Shown here piece after piece: positions 1 to 6,996 of a stretch of DNA of 14,776 nucleotides. Each line of letters opens with the position of its first letter. Within the stretch, counting starts at the first letter, position 1. A program made the translations under genes and the position numbers. Below the pieces are notes generated by a model. That model worked only from the letters and a program-made list of their open reading frames with translations. It made no database searches and was not told where the DNA came from. Source of the DNA: an uncultured Bacillus sp. (GTDB taxonomy: Bacteria; Bacillota; Bacilli; Bacillales_B; DSM-18226); assembly GCF_946478885.1 (NCBI RefSeq), contig NZ_CAMLDX010000087.1:1-14776 (forward strand), written 5' to 3'.

Positions 1-583
1 AAAATTAACTGTTAAGAAACAAGAACAAAATAACGTTATCGAGGGATTAAAAGAAAAGGAAAGGATGGTCAAGGCTGATCTTAGCAGGTTAGAAGTAGAA
101 AAAGCAGGGTTGATTAACAATGCAGTACAGAGCAGTATGACAAACACTAATCAACAACAGACAGGAAGTAATACTAATAATGTTAAGGTAGACCAATCTG
201 CAGACAAAGGATTATTTATTTGGCCGACAATAGGTGGTTATATTTCAACTTACCAGGGAATGCGGTGGGGAGAATTCCACAAAGGAATTGATATTGCAAG
301 ACCTGCAGATTACTCGATCTTAGCTGCAAGCAGTGGAACCGTTACATATGCCGGTTGGATTAACGGCTATGGGAATACCATTAAAATTAGTCATGATAAT
401 GGATATTCAACTCAATATGCTCATTTAGCTTCAATTAATGAATCATCTGGGCAATCTGTTTCACAAGGAAGTAAAATTGGAGTAATGGGTTCGACAGGAT
501 TTTCAACAGGAGTTCATCTTGATTTTGAAGTTTATAAAAATGGGAGACTATTAAATCCAATGGATGTTCTTCCCAAACGATAA
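1..583 (+). CDS. M23-family peptidoglycan endopeptidase-like protein, 5' end outside the window
   Basis: The reading frame is already open at base 2 and runs through the ATG at 65, so the true start lies upstream and only the C-terminal ~194 codons are present. The first ~45 residues are Lys/Glu/Leu-rich, as in a coiled coil; a Gln/Asn-rich linker follows; then a LytM/M23 domain covers roughly the last 120 residues. M23 enzymes cut peptide cross-links of peptidoglycan outside the membrane using zinc. Visible M23 motifs are HKGID (first zinc His and Asp), YAHL (catalytic His) and a closing block that normally reads HLHFE. Here that block reads HLDFE, so the third zinc ligand is Asp instead of His. 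The gene may therefore be inactive or an activator of other hydrolases, although Asp can bind zinc. No terminator directly follows the stop; the next hairpin is at 721. Family assignment is firm, activity is not. Confidence 0.85.
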   Translation, partial: KLTVKKQEQNNVIEGLKEKERMVKADLSRLEVEKAGLINNAVQSSMTNTNQQQTGSNTNNVKVDQSADKGLFIWPTIGGYISTYQGMRWGEFHKGIDIARPADYSILAASSGTVTYAGWINGYGNTIKISHDNGYSTQYAHLASINESSGQSVSQGSKIGVMGSTGFSTGVHLDFEVYKNGRLLNPMDVLPKR

Positions 584-720
584 AGAAGAAAAGAACGGCG
601 TCTGTAAAGAATTCAAAAAAGTGGATCATAGAGAAGTTCAAACAAGTGGTACTGATCCGAGGTTTATAATAATAGAAAGTTACTGATACAACCGAGACGG
701 TAAAAACAGAATTACATAAG

Positions 721-758
721 ACTGAGGCAGCCGATTTAAACGGCTGCCTCAGTTTATT
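721..758. terminator. Bidirectional intrinsic terminator between M23 gene and multicopper oxidase
   Basis: A perfect 13-bp inverted repeat (ACTGAGGCAGCCG, 721-733, pairing with 741-753) encloses a 7-base loop and is followed by TTTATT-like sequence. It sits between two convergent genes, just downstream of the oxidase stop on the minus strand. The U-tract is modest on the plus side and weak on the minus side, so strength differs by direction. Confidence 0.75.
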
Positions 759-776
759 ACCGTAAAAGTTTGGTTG

Positions 777-2357
777 TTACTCAGGTTTATTATTAGCGTT
801 TGGATCTGGTGTAAAGTTTGGTTGATATCCATCATATTTGATTACATCCACCATTCCTGCTGTAGCATGGTGTAAATCATGACAGTGGAACAGCCAATTA
901 CCTGGGTTATCAGCTTCAAAAGCGACAATGTATTCATCACCAGGCTCTAAACTGATGGTATCTTTTATAATTGGTGAACCTTCCACCGGCTGTCCATTTT
1001 TACTTAATACTTGAAACGAATGCCCATGTAAATGCATTGGGTGATTAACACCGGCTGGTGAATTATTCATTAACTTTACCTTTACCAAATCCCCTTTTTT
1101 GATATTTAATCCAGCTGTTTCAGGGAAGGATTTCCCATTGATTGTCCAAACATTGTCTGTGTTATTTCCGTTCAGATCCATTGTATACTCAACGTCATAC
1201 TCCTGATCTAAAGTGAATTTCCCAGTTTTTGTGCCTCCGTAATTAATATAGGAGAATATAGGTAATTTCTCACTTGGGTTGGATTGATCCTTTGTTTCAT
1301 GATTTCCTTCATATTGAATCAATGTTTTCATACCTTTTGTACCTTCTGCGTCCCCATGCTCCTCAAGATACCATTCACCAGGATTATTAGCAGTGAACTC
1401 AATATCATAACGCTCGCCTGGAGCTATTGAGATTAACTGGTCTTTTATTTCCTTAGGTTCATTTATATCCTGGCCATCAACTGCGACAACCTTAAAGTCA
1501 TGACCGTGAAGGTGAATGTTATGAGATAAATAGCCGACATTGACTAAACGGATCCGGACTTTTTCCCCTTCTTTTACTTTTAACGGTTCAATAGCATCTC
1601 CGCTTTTTCCGTTAATGGTATAAATATCGTAAGCAGACATATCATGTCCCATACCTTGGCTGCTCTGGCTGTTTTCTTGAGTATCTGAACCAGAACCGTG
1701 GTTCATCCCGCTATGATCCATTCCATCCATATCATTCATCGGCATATTATTTTTTACTGATTCGCTCATCCACTCATCCAGCATGAGAGTATAATCCCGA
1801 TCATATGTTTTTTCCTTTGGCTCTACGATAAAAGAACCATAAAGCCCCATATCCATCTGGTTTACTGCATTTTGGTGAGTATGGTACATATAGGTACCAG
1901 GGACTGTCGGAGTAAATTCATACGTAAAGCTTTCACCAGGCTGGACCGCGTTTTGTGTTACGCCGGGAATACCATCCATTTCATTTGGAACGGTAATACC
2001 ATGCCAGTGAAGAGATGCAGGCTCAGGCAATTCGTTTTTGAATGTGATTTTAACCTTTTCCCCTTCCTTGACGCGGATTTGTGAACCGGGAACAGAACCG
2101 TTAAATGTCCATGCATCAACCGTTACTTCACTGTTTAATTGATGGGAAGCTTCTTTCGCAATAATTGTAATTTTATTTCCTGATAGTGTTTGCATATTAG
2201 TGGTTTGAAGTCCGTCTACTTGGTCTACTTGGGCTGCTTGTTCTTCTGTTTTCCCCTGATTGCCTTTGGTTTCATCTGTATTTCCGGCATCATTAGAGGA
2301 ACAAGCTGCCAGAATGAGGGCACTAAATGCTAGTAAGGCAGTTAATTTAAATTTCAT
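777..2357 (-). CDS. Lipoprotein multicopper oxidase (copper oxidase/laccase-like)
   Basis: A 526-residue three-cupredoxin-domain multicopper oxidase. It begins with a lipoprotein signal ending in lipobox LAAC (Cys19), so it should be anchored on the outer face of the membrane. The four copper motifs are intact: HWHG (117-120), HTH (159-161), HPMHLHGH (439-446) and HCHDLHHATAGM (491-502), supplying type 1 (His442, Cys492, His497, Met502) and type 2/3 coppers. A Met/His/Asp-rich loop at about 204-240, with repeats such as MDHSGMNHG, resembles copper-binding inserts of CueO-type oxidases and suggests Cu(I) oxidation or sequestration. Domain 2 keeps a relic of a type 1 site (see findings). The ATG is preceded by GGAGGTA on the minus strand (2363-2369) with 5-base spacing. 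The neighbouring Lgt, CcdA-like and YHS genes fit a copper-handling cluster. The natural substrate (Cu(I), Mn(II) or a phenol) cannot be read from sequence. Confidence 0.93.
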   Translation of the reverse strand: MKFKLTALLAFSALILAACSSNDAGNTDETKGNQGKTEEQAAQVDQVDGLQTTNMQTLSGNKITIIAKEASHQLNSEVTVDAWTFNGSVPGSQIRVKEGEKVKITFKNELPEPASLHWHGITVPNEMDGIPGVTQNAVQPGESFTYEFTPTVPGTYMYHTHQNAVNQMDMGLYGSFIVEPKEKTYDRDYTLMLDEWMSESVKNNMPMNDMDGMDHSGMNHGSGSDTQENSQSSQGMGHDMSAYDIYTINGKSGDAIEPLKVKEGEKVRIRLVNVGYLSHNIHLHGHDFKVVAVDGQDINEPKEIKDQLISIAPGERYDIEFTANNPGEWYLEEHGDAEGTKGMKTLIQYEGNHETKDQSNPSEKLPIFSYINYGGTKTGKFTLDQEYDVEYTMDLNGNNTDNVWTINGKSFPETAGLNIKKGDLVKVKLMNNSPAGVNHPMHLHGHSFQVLSKNGQPVEGSPIIKDTISLEPGDEYIVAFEADNPGNWLFHCHDLHHATAGMVDVIKYDGYQPNFTPDPNANNKPE

Positions 2358-2362
2358 TTGAA

Positions 2363-2404
2363 TACCTCCATATGTTCATATGTTATTGTCATAAAGCAGT
2401 ATAA
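2363..2404 (-). promoter_or_regulatory. Oxidase leader: strong RBS, CATATG pair and -10-like hexamer
   Basis: Reading the minus strand towards the oxidase gene there is a TATACT hexamer (2404-2399), then two CATATG palindromes (2369-2374 and 2377-2382) and a GGAGGTA ribosome site. I found no good -35 hexamer 16-18 bases upstream of TATACT, so a regulator-dependent promoter is possible. The paired CATATG could be an operator. Only the ribosome site is certain. Confidence 0.4.
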
Positions 2405-2629
2405 AAGAAAATAATGCAGAAACTATGGAGTTTATTGATGAATTTATAAAAATAAACGATAAAAATCACTTTGTTTATAAAAACTAAGGTAAAAAAACAA
2501 TAATTCACAAAAAGTTTAAAAAGTCCCTCTTGATTAATTATGATGTTATTTTTATCTGCCACCGATAGTCAAATATGGATTTGCAAACTATCTGCATACT
2601 TATATAATATGGTACTTTTGAACGAAGCT

Positions 2630-2821
2630 TGGCAGACACCTGAAGGAGAAATGGAAATTACCTATAAGGAGCATTCTGTAATAATTACTGAATATGATAA
2701 GCAAAATATTTATTTTAATGATCCAATAAGCGGTATAAAAAACAGAGCTGCTTTAAAAGAGGAATTTATTGAAGCTTGGGAGCAAATGGGAAGACAAGCC
2801 GTTACTTTTAAAACTAAATGA
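2630..2821 (+). pseudogene. C-terminal remnant of a C39-like cysteine peptidase
   Basis: The last ~63 codons of an open frame beginning at 2540 read like the end of a Bacillus C39-family (YvpB-like) peptidase: WQTPEGEMEITY, then EHSVIITEYD with the catalytic His, IYFNDPISGIKN with the Asp region, and a final FIEAWEQMGRQAV. Homology seems to begin abruptly at the Trp codon at 2630. The preceding ~30 codons look unrelated, the ATG at 2540 has no ribosome site, and the catalytic Cys half of the enzyme (about 100 residues or more) is absent. It is therefore most likely a 5'-deleted relic, not a functional gene. The family assignment rests on remembered family patterns, not a search. Confidence 0.6.
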
Positions 2822-2844
2822 GCGATGAAAGAAAAATATATTAC

Positions 2845-2872
2845 TTGAATAATAGAAAAATGAAAATAAATA
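2845..2872 (+). promoter_or_regulatory. Possible sigma-A promoter for the CcdA-like gene
   Basis: TTGAAT (2845-2850) and TAAATA (2867-2872) are separated by 16 bases and lie about 40 bases before the ATG at 2911. The match to TTGACA/TATAAT is moderate and the region is AT-rich, so chance is a real alternative. Confidence 0.3.
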
Positions 2873-2910
2873 CGAAGAGACATTTATTTTCTTAAAAAGG
2901 AGAGAAAGCA

Positions 2911-3648
2911 ATGTATGAATTTTTCAGCCAAATAAGCTATACCTTAAGCCAGCCTTTTCTAACAATGGTGAATGGTATGGAAGGGATACCTCTTCTTTTT
3001 GCCCTGCTGCTCGGTATTATCGGTGCCTTGGCTCCATGCCAATTTACCGGGAATCTAGGTGCCATTATGGTTTATGGAAATAAGTCATTGCAAGACAGGA
3101 TTGCTTGGAATGAAATTCTGTTTTTTATTCTAGGGAAAATGATTGTATTCTCTTTATTCGGTTTGATTGTATGGAAGTTAGGAAGTGAAGTTAAATCAAC
3201 CCTTTCACTTTATTTTCCGTGGTTTAGAAAAATTGTGGGACCAATCCTAATTCTTATTGGTCTATTTATGCTTGGTATTTTTAAAATCTATAAATCATTT
3301 TCATTCGGCAGCATACCCGAAAAACTAATGAAAAAGGGAAAACTAGGGGCATTTTTTATGGGAGTAAGCTTTACGCTCGGATTCTGTCCTACTATGTTTG
3401 TCTTGTTTTTTGTGACATTGATGCCGTTGTCTCTATCTGTCTCTTATGGAGCAGTCCTGCCTATTATCTTTGCTTTAGGGACTTCATTGCCGTTAATCTT
3501 GGCTATATTCCTGATAGGGTACTTTGGTCTAAGTGGTAAGTTCATGAAAAAGAAAGGGAGAAAGATAGATTTGATTGTTCAAAGAACTGCAGGAATTATT
3601 ATGATTGTTTTGGGAGTACTAGATACGATCACTTATTGGACATTATAA
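2911..3648 (+). CDS. CcdA/DsbD-like membrane thiol-disulfide transporter
   Basis: A 245-residue integral membrane protein with six predicted segments (about 25-50, 65-90, 105-125, 145-170, 180-205 and 220-242). It carries the two hallmark cysteines of the CcdA/DsbD transmembrane family: LAPC (Cys43) in the first segment and FCP (Cys159) in the fourth. Such proteins pass electrons from cytoplasmic thioredoxin through the membrane to extracytoplasmic thiol proteins, as in cytochrome c maturation. Its place beside a multicopper oxidase, Lgt and YHS protein suggests that it helps reduce or assemble copper-binding thiols outside the cell; that role is inferred. The ATG follows AAAAGGAGAG with suitable spacing. 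No partner thioredoxin (ResA-like) gene is in the window. A terminator follows at 3758. Confidence 0.85.
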   Translation: MYEFFSQISYTLSQPFLTMVNGMEGIPLLFALLLGIIGALAPCQFTGNLGAIMVYGNKSLQDRIAWNEILFFILGKMIVFSLFGLIVWKLGSEVKSTLSLYFPWFRKIVGPILILIGLFMLGIFKIYKSFSFGSIPEKLMKKGKLGAFFMGVSFTLGFCPTMFVLFFVTLMPLSLSVSYGAVLPIIFALGTSLPLILAIFLIGYFGLSGKFMKKKGRKIDLIVQRTAGIIMIVLGVLDTITYWTL

Positions 3649-3757
3649 TAGTATTTCAAAATTGTTTAAAAAAATAATTTGAACTAATAAGAGCTTTAAG
3701 CAATTGGGTTGTATCTAGTTATCGAATGTTTGTACATTTCCATATACCAATCAAAAG

Positions 3758-3794
3758 GTCGATTTCTTCGCTCAAAAAGAAATCGACTTTTTTT
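3758..3794. terminator. Intrinsic terminator between convergent ccdA-like and mntP genes
   Basis: An 11-bp perfect stem (GTCGATTTCTT at 3758-3768 with 3777-3787) has an 8-base loop and is followed by seven T on the plus strand. On the minus strand it is followed by a shorter run (TTTT after one C), so it can also serve the convergent mntP gene that ends at 3818. Confidence 0.9.
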
Positions 3795-3817
3795 ATGTAT
3801 TTTAAATTCTTGCCTAG

Positions 3818-4417
3818 CTATTTAAATAAAGCCACAAAAAAATTGATAAATTCTGTATGTTCAAATAAAATATTAATACCCATTAAAACTAAAATAGCCC
3901 CACCTGCTAGTTCTGCTTTTGATTTATATTTTAATCCGAATACATTTCCGATTTTTACCCCAAAAAAAGACAATACAAATGTAACAATTCCAATAAATAA
4001 AATGGCTGGAACAATTCGTACTTCTAGAAATGCAAAACTTACTCCAATTGCAAGAGCATCCACACTTGTGGAAAAAGCCAAAACTGACATTTTTTTGAAA
4101 CTTAAAGGGTAATCTGTAGAGTTGTATTCTTCATCTTTACATTCCTTTTTTCTTGATTCTCTAATCATATTAACACCAATAAGCCCTAGTAATGCAAATG
4201 CGACCCAATGATCTATACTTACTATCTGATCTTTGAACTGTACTCCAAGAAAGTAACCGATCAATGGCATCCCTGCTTGAAATAGACCAAAATATAAACC
4301 TACGACAATAGCCATTTTTATATTAAACTTTCTCAAAGATAATCCTTTACAAACCGCCGCTGCAAACGCATCCATTGATAAACCTATAGATATAAAAAAC
4401 AACTCTACAAATGCCAA
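3818..4417 (-). CDS. mntP: Manganese efflux pump MntP
   Basis: A 199-residue membrane protein of the MntP (former YebN, DUF204) family, which exports Mn(II) from the cytoplasm. Six membrane segments are visible as two similar halves. Family motifs include SMDAFAAAV near the N terminus (Asp16), FQAGMP (46-51), and [13 protein letters not shown] in the second half (Asp120); the acidic residues in membrane segments are known to be needed for transport. Length is normal for the family (about 185-200). The start codon is TTG at 4417-4415, supported by GGGAGAG on the minus strand with about six bases of spacing and by alignment of the first helix to the usual N terminus. Its metal role fits the cluster, but it faces the opposite way and has its own upstream region. 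I did not see a yybP-ykoY Mn riboswitch upstream. Confidence 0.92.
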   Translation of the reverse strand: MAFVELFFISIGLSMDAFAAAVCKGLSLRKFNIKMAIVVGLYFGLFQAGMPLIGYFLGVQFKDQIVSIDHWVAFALLGLIGVNMIRESRKKECKDEEYNSTDYPLSFKKMSVLAFSTSVDALAIGVSFAFLEVRIVPAILFIGIVTFVLSFFGVKIGNVFGLKYKSKAELAGGAILVLMGINILFEHTEFINFFVALFK

Positions 4418-4898
4418 ATTTAGCTCTCCCTGTCTTATGAAGTTCTCTATATTATTCTTTGGTTCTATGAAATCTGTAAAATTTTTCTTAGACCATTAAA
4501 ATCGTATCATGGATGATTTGAGTGGGTCTATAGCAATCTTTTTTGATAAATCTATAATAATTTACTATATAAAAATAATTTGCATGATAGAAACATATAT
4601 AATTACAGTGGAAACATTCAATACTAGCATCGATTTCTTTCTCCTAAAAAAAATTCTTAAGTTATTCTCATATTCATCCAACCCATTGTGCATACTCCTT
4701 TCTATGTAATTTTGATAATAATGTGAGTGTTAACAATGAATGTGGAGATTTCGTGGATCCACACAAAGTTCACAATTGAGTCTTCAAAAGAAAATAAACA
4801 CTTCTTTCTCTATAAAATATTGATAATTTATCTTTATAGTTACGGTGAAAGAAAAAGAATTTGACAAACAGAGTGTAGAAAGGAAATGAGGGAAATAG
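4418..4898. other. Intergenic region between mntP and lgt (divergent)
   Basis: This 481-base AT-rich gap should hold both divergent promoters. It contains the first copy of a 27-bp repeat (4651-4677) and a GTGGATCCAC palindrome (4753-4762) inside the longer inverted pair TGTGGA...TCCACA (4741-4763). A 66-codon open frame at 4509-4709 is Ile/Phe-rich, has no ribosome site and looks accidental. No RNA gene was recognised. Confidence 0.6.
4651..4677 (+). repeat. 27-bp repeat, copy 1 (upstream of lgt)
   Basis: Core AAATTCTTAAGTTATTCTCA followed by T and ATTCAT. Copy 2 at 5749-5775 differs only at the 21st base (T versus G). TTCTTA and TTCTCA inside it are spaced 11 bases apart, one helical turn, as in direct-repeat sites of OmpR-type response regulators. 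Confidence 0.8.
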
Positions 4899-5726
4899 AT
4901 GAAACCCATGTTTAGCATCGGACCATTAACCTTTTATTTTTTTGGTTTAATGATCGCTATAGGAGCATTTGTCGGAATTTATCTTTTGACTAGAGAGGCT
5001 AAACGACAAGGGCTGGATCATAAAGTCATAATGGATGGCGCCATGTATTCATTAATCGGCGGGATCATAGGAGCACGGATTGTTTATATATTCATTTATA
5101 ATCCTTCTTACTATTTTTCAAGCCCTATAAAAATATTTGCCATTCATGAGGGCGGGCTTTCTATTCACGGTGGAATATTAGGAGGATTATTAGTAGGTTA
5201 TTGGTTTTTGAAACGACATAAGATACCTATTTGGAAAACATTGGATATTGCAGCCCCGTCATTTATACTTGCCCAGGGAATAAGCAGGATTGGTTGTGAT
5301 GTATTCGGCAGCCCAATTTCTAATGCCTTACCGTGGGGAATGGAGGTTAATGGGGAATACCTGCATCCTTCTCAAGCATATGAATTTTTACTCGATTATT
5401 TGTTATTTGGATATTTATGGTTACGTTTGAAAAAGCCATCTTATTCAGGACAAGTTTTCATACATTATCTAATCGGATTTATGCTTATCCGTGGTATCGT
5501 GGAATTTTCAAGAGTAACCCCAATGGTATTTGGTCCCTTTAGCGTAAGTCATATAATGAGTTTAATTGGGATCTTAATCGGGATTATCCTAATAAAATAC
5601 CGAAAACAGAAGGGATTAATCAGTAAGCAAGAAGTGATTAAAAAGAGTGATTACACTAAAACTGCATTATTCGTAATTGTGGTAATGGTTGTTTCCCTAC
5701 TAATCTATTACTTGGTTCAAGGATAA
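4899..5726 (+). CDS. lgt: Prolipoprotein diacylglyceryl transferase, accessory-type
   Basis: A 275-residue polytopic membrane enzyme of the Lgt family, which moves diacylglycerol from phosphatidylglycerol to the lipobox cysteine of prolipoproteins. Recognisable parts are FGLMIAIG near the N terminus, GARIVY (58-63), HEGGLSIHGGILGG (83-96, the conserved His-Gly loop), SRIGCDVFG (129-137) and HPSQAYE (156-162). The loop that in housekeeping Lgt reads GRxxNFxNxExxG is altered here (Ser-Arg-Ile-Gly-Cys-Asp), and there is an extra C-terminal membrane helix (about 255-272). Both traits suggest a second, specialised Lgt and not the chromosomal housekeeping copy. The most obvious local client is the lipoprotein multicopper oxidase at 777-2357. 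The start ATG follows GAGGGAAATAG. A weak hairpin with eight T follows the stop. Confidence 0.9.
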   Translation: MKPMFSIGPLTFYFFGLMIAIGAFVGIYLLTREAKRQGLDHKVIMDGAMYSLIGGIIGARIVYIFIYNPSYYFSSPIKIFAIHEGGLSIHGGILGGLLVGYWFLKRHKIPIWKTLDIAAPSFILAQGISRIGCDVFGSPISNALPWGMEVNGEYLHPSQAYEFLLDYLLFGYLWLRLKKPSYSGQVFIHYLIGFMLIRGIVEFSRVTPMVFGPFSVSHIMSLIGILIGIILIKYRKQKGLISKQEVIKKSDYTKTALFVIVVMVVSLLIYYLVQG

Positions 5727-5740
5727 TGTTCCTTTTTTTT
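5719..5740 (+). terminator. Weak terminator after lgt
   Basis: A short AAGGA...TCCTT stem overlaps the end of lgt and runs straight into eight T (to 5740). The stem is only five base pairs, so termination may be partial and some transcripts could continue into the YHS gene. Confidence 0.4.
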
Positions 5741-5748
5741 CAATAGTA

Positions 5749-5775
5749 AAATTCTTAAGTTATTCTCAGATTCAT
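5749..5775 (+). repeat. 27-bp repeat, copy 2 (upstream of the YHS gene)
   Basis: Twenty-six of 27 bases match copy 1 at 4651-4677. It lies about 70 bases before the YHS gene start, a normal distance for an activator site. Sequence after it (TTCAGCTGTTATTAAG) is not shared with copy 1, so the conserved block is well delimited. Confidence 0.8.
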
Positions 5776-5844
5776 TTCAGCTGTTATTAAGAAAACAGGC
5801 TTAGAATAAATTTAGATAAAATTAGATTTTGGAGGAGAGATAAT

Positions 5845-6096
5845 ATGCTATTTGGTAATAAAGTAAAAGAAAAAGACCCAGTTTGTGGTATGAAGATTAG
5901 AGTACACGACTCGACGCTGCGATTCAACTATAAAGATACTGAATATTACTTCTGTTCTTCTGATTGTCTTGAACAGTTCCAAAATGATCCTGGAAAGTAT
6001 GTTGCTGAATCAGATGACTGCTGCCAAAAAGGGGAACATGAGCACCATCAACATCAGGAGCATTGTTGTCAAGGACATGGCGATCATCAGCATTGA
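5845..6096 (+). CDS. YHS-domain metal-binding protein with His/Cys-rich tail
   Basis: An 83-residue cytoplasmic protein. Residues 10-53 form a YHS domain: DPVCGM (Cys14), YYFCSSDC (Cys37, Cys41) and the closing FQNDPGKY. YHS domains are found alone or fused to copper-transporting ATPases and mercury or heavy-metal proteins, where the cysteines are thought to bind metal. After residue 58 the chain becomes CC...HEHHQHQEHCC...HGDHQH, an unusual tail with four Cys and about ten His that should bind soft or borderline metal ions. A strong site GGAGGAGAG lies just before ATAATATG. A terminator follows at 6125. A copper or zinc chaperone or buffer role is inferred; the ion cannot be told from sequence. 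Confidence 0.85.
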   Translation: MLFGNKVKEKDPVCGMKIRVHDSTLRFNYKDTEYYFCSSDCLEQFQNDPGKYVAESDDCCQKGEHEHHQHQEHCCQGHGDHQH

Positions 6097-6124
6097 TAAA
6101 TACAGAACTGGATTATCCCTTTAT

Positions 6125-6157
6125 AAAATCGCCTGATTAATTCAGGCGATTTTAGTT
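6125..6157 (+). terminator. Intrinsic terminator after the YHS gene
   Basis: A perfect 12-bp stem (AAAATCGCCTGA at 6125-6136 with 6142-6153) has a 5-base loop, and the 3' arm itself ends in four T. The symmetric A and T ends allow function in both directions. Confidence 0.9.
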
Positions 6158-6238
6158 TAAACAAATATAAAGATACTAAAATTTATAGAATAACTAACTT
6201 AAATGTCACTTAGTTTAACAAGAACTGGAGAGATAGTT

Positions 6239-6331
6239 ATGAAAAAAGGAAAGGTAAAAAAGGATTCATTAGAATTGGCGTTTGTATTGATTGTGATTGC
6301 AGCCATAATTCCTAAGATCATAATGCAATAA
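6239..6331 (+). CDS. 30-residue single-pass membrane peptide
   Basis: A short frame encodes MKKGKVKKDSLELAFVLI followed by VIAAIIPKIIMQ: a very basic N terminus, then about 18 hydrophobic residues with one Pro. GGAGAG (6227-6232) lies six bases before the ATG, which is better than most chance frames have. The topology predicted by the positive-inside rule puts the Lys-rich end in the cytoplasm. It stands between the YHS terminator and the tetR promoter, so it would be a separate transcript. I do not recognise a family. It may be a small regulatory or metal-cluster membrane peptide, or an unexpressed frame. Confidence 0.5.
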   Translation: MKKGKVKKDSLELAFVLIVIAAIIPKIIMQ

Positions 6332-6378
6332 ACCATCTAAAACATGAATTGCATCTTTTATTATGAAATAGAAGTTGT

Positions 6379-6406
6379 TATACTATTATTAACCAATGGT
6401 CAATAA
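6379..6406 (+). promoter_or_regulatory. tetR promoter element and TetR operator O1
   Basis: A TATACT -10-like hexamer (6379-6384) is followed at once by a 21-bp palindrome (6386-6406) centred on A6396 with the core AACCAATGGT; nine of ten arm pairs match. It runs into the tetR ribosome site (AAAGGAG, 6405-6411). The near-identical core at 7046-7068 indicates that both are bound by the TetR protein, here for autorepression. Confidence 0.75.
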
Positions 6407-6417
6407 AGGAGTTATAA

Positions 6418-6993
6418 ATGATGTCCCCTCGTAAAACAACTTCTCAAGAGCTGACAAAAGAAATAATTTTACAGAAAGCACGAACTCAGTTTGTTGAAAA
6501 AGGATTTCAACAAGTTTCAATGCGCAGTATAGCAAAGCAACTGGGCTGTAGCCATGGAGCAATCTATTACCATTTTAAAAATAAAGCTGAACTGTTTTAT
6601 GCGATTGTAGAAGATGATTTTTCTAAACTGAACAATCGGTTAGAAGAAACCATTCATGAATCTGAAGATGATTCAACAAAGCTTTATAATATACTTATTC
6701 GCTTTATTGAATTTGGATTAAACCATCAGAGTCAGTATGAAATCATGTTTCTGATAAGAAATACAGAGGTAGATAGTCTATCACAAGTAGCAGCCAATCA
6801 CAGTTATCAAAAGTTTGCTCAAACGGTCCAATCTTTGTCAAAGAAAAAACTTGAGATCATAGACGTGTGGTCCGCATTTTTAGCGTTACATGGCTTTGTA
6901 TCTCATTATCGTGGCTATGTTGGTAATTTTGAAGAAGCGAAGTTGGCGGCTAAATCACACGTGAATTTCATCATAAAAGGTTTAAATGGATAG
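6418..6993 (+). CDS. TetR/AcrR-family transcriptional repressor
   Basis: A 191-residue regulator with a typical TetR N-terminal DNA-binding domain: ARTQFVEKGFQQVSMRSIAK leads into the helix-turn-helix QLGCSHGAIYYHFKNKAELF (about 33-60). The helical C-terminal half is variable, as expected for a ligand pocket, so the inducer is unknown. Two ATG codons are adjacent (6418 and 6421); AAAGGAG lies six or nine bases upstream, so either may start. Palindromic sites in front of this gene and of the following oxidoreductase share the ACCA-N-TGGT core, making a closed autoregulated circuit. A hairpin terminator follows, so the two genes are separate transcripts under the same control. Confidence 0.92.
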   Translation: MMSPRKTTSQELTKEIILQKARTQFVEKGFQQVSMRSIAKQLGCSHGAIYYHFKNKAELFYAIVEDDFSKLNNRLEETIHESEDDSTKLYNILIRFIEFGLNHQSQYEIMFLIRNTEVDSLSQVAANHSYQKFAQTVQSLSKKKLEIIDVWSAFLALHGFVSHYRGYVGNFEEAKLAAKSHVNFIIKGLNG

Positions 6994-6996
6994 AAC

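Noticed and set aside
3726..4112. 128-codon open frame antisense to mntP
   Set aside because: It runs through the terminator and lies wholly opposite the well-supported mntP gene; its Lys/Thr/Asn-rich product resembles no protein.
4418..4560. yybP-ykoY manganese riboswitch upstream of mntP
   Set aside because: I looked for its conserved GGGGAGUA-type core and long paired stem on the minus strand and did not see them, though an unusual variant could escape the eye.
4509..4709. 66-codon open frame between mntP and lgt
   Set aside because: It has no ribosome site, is dominated by Ile, Phe and Leu from AT-rich DNA, and overlaps the 27-bp repeat. It looks like chance.
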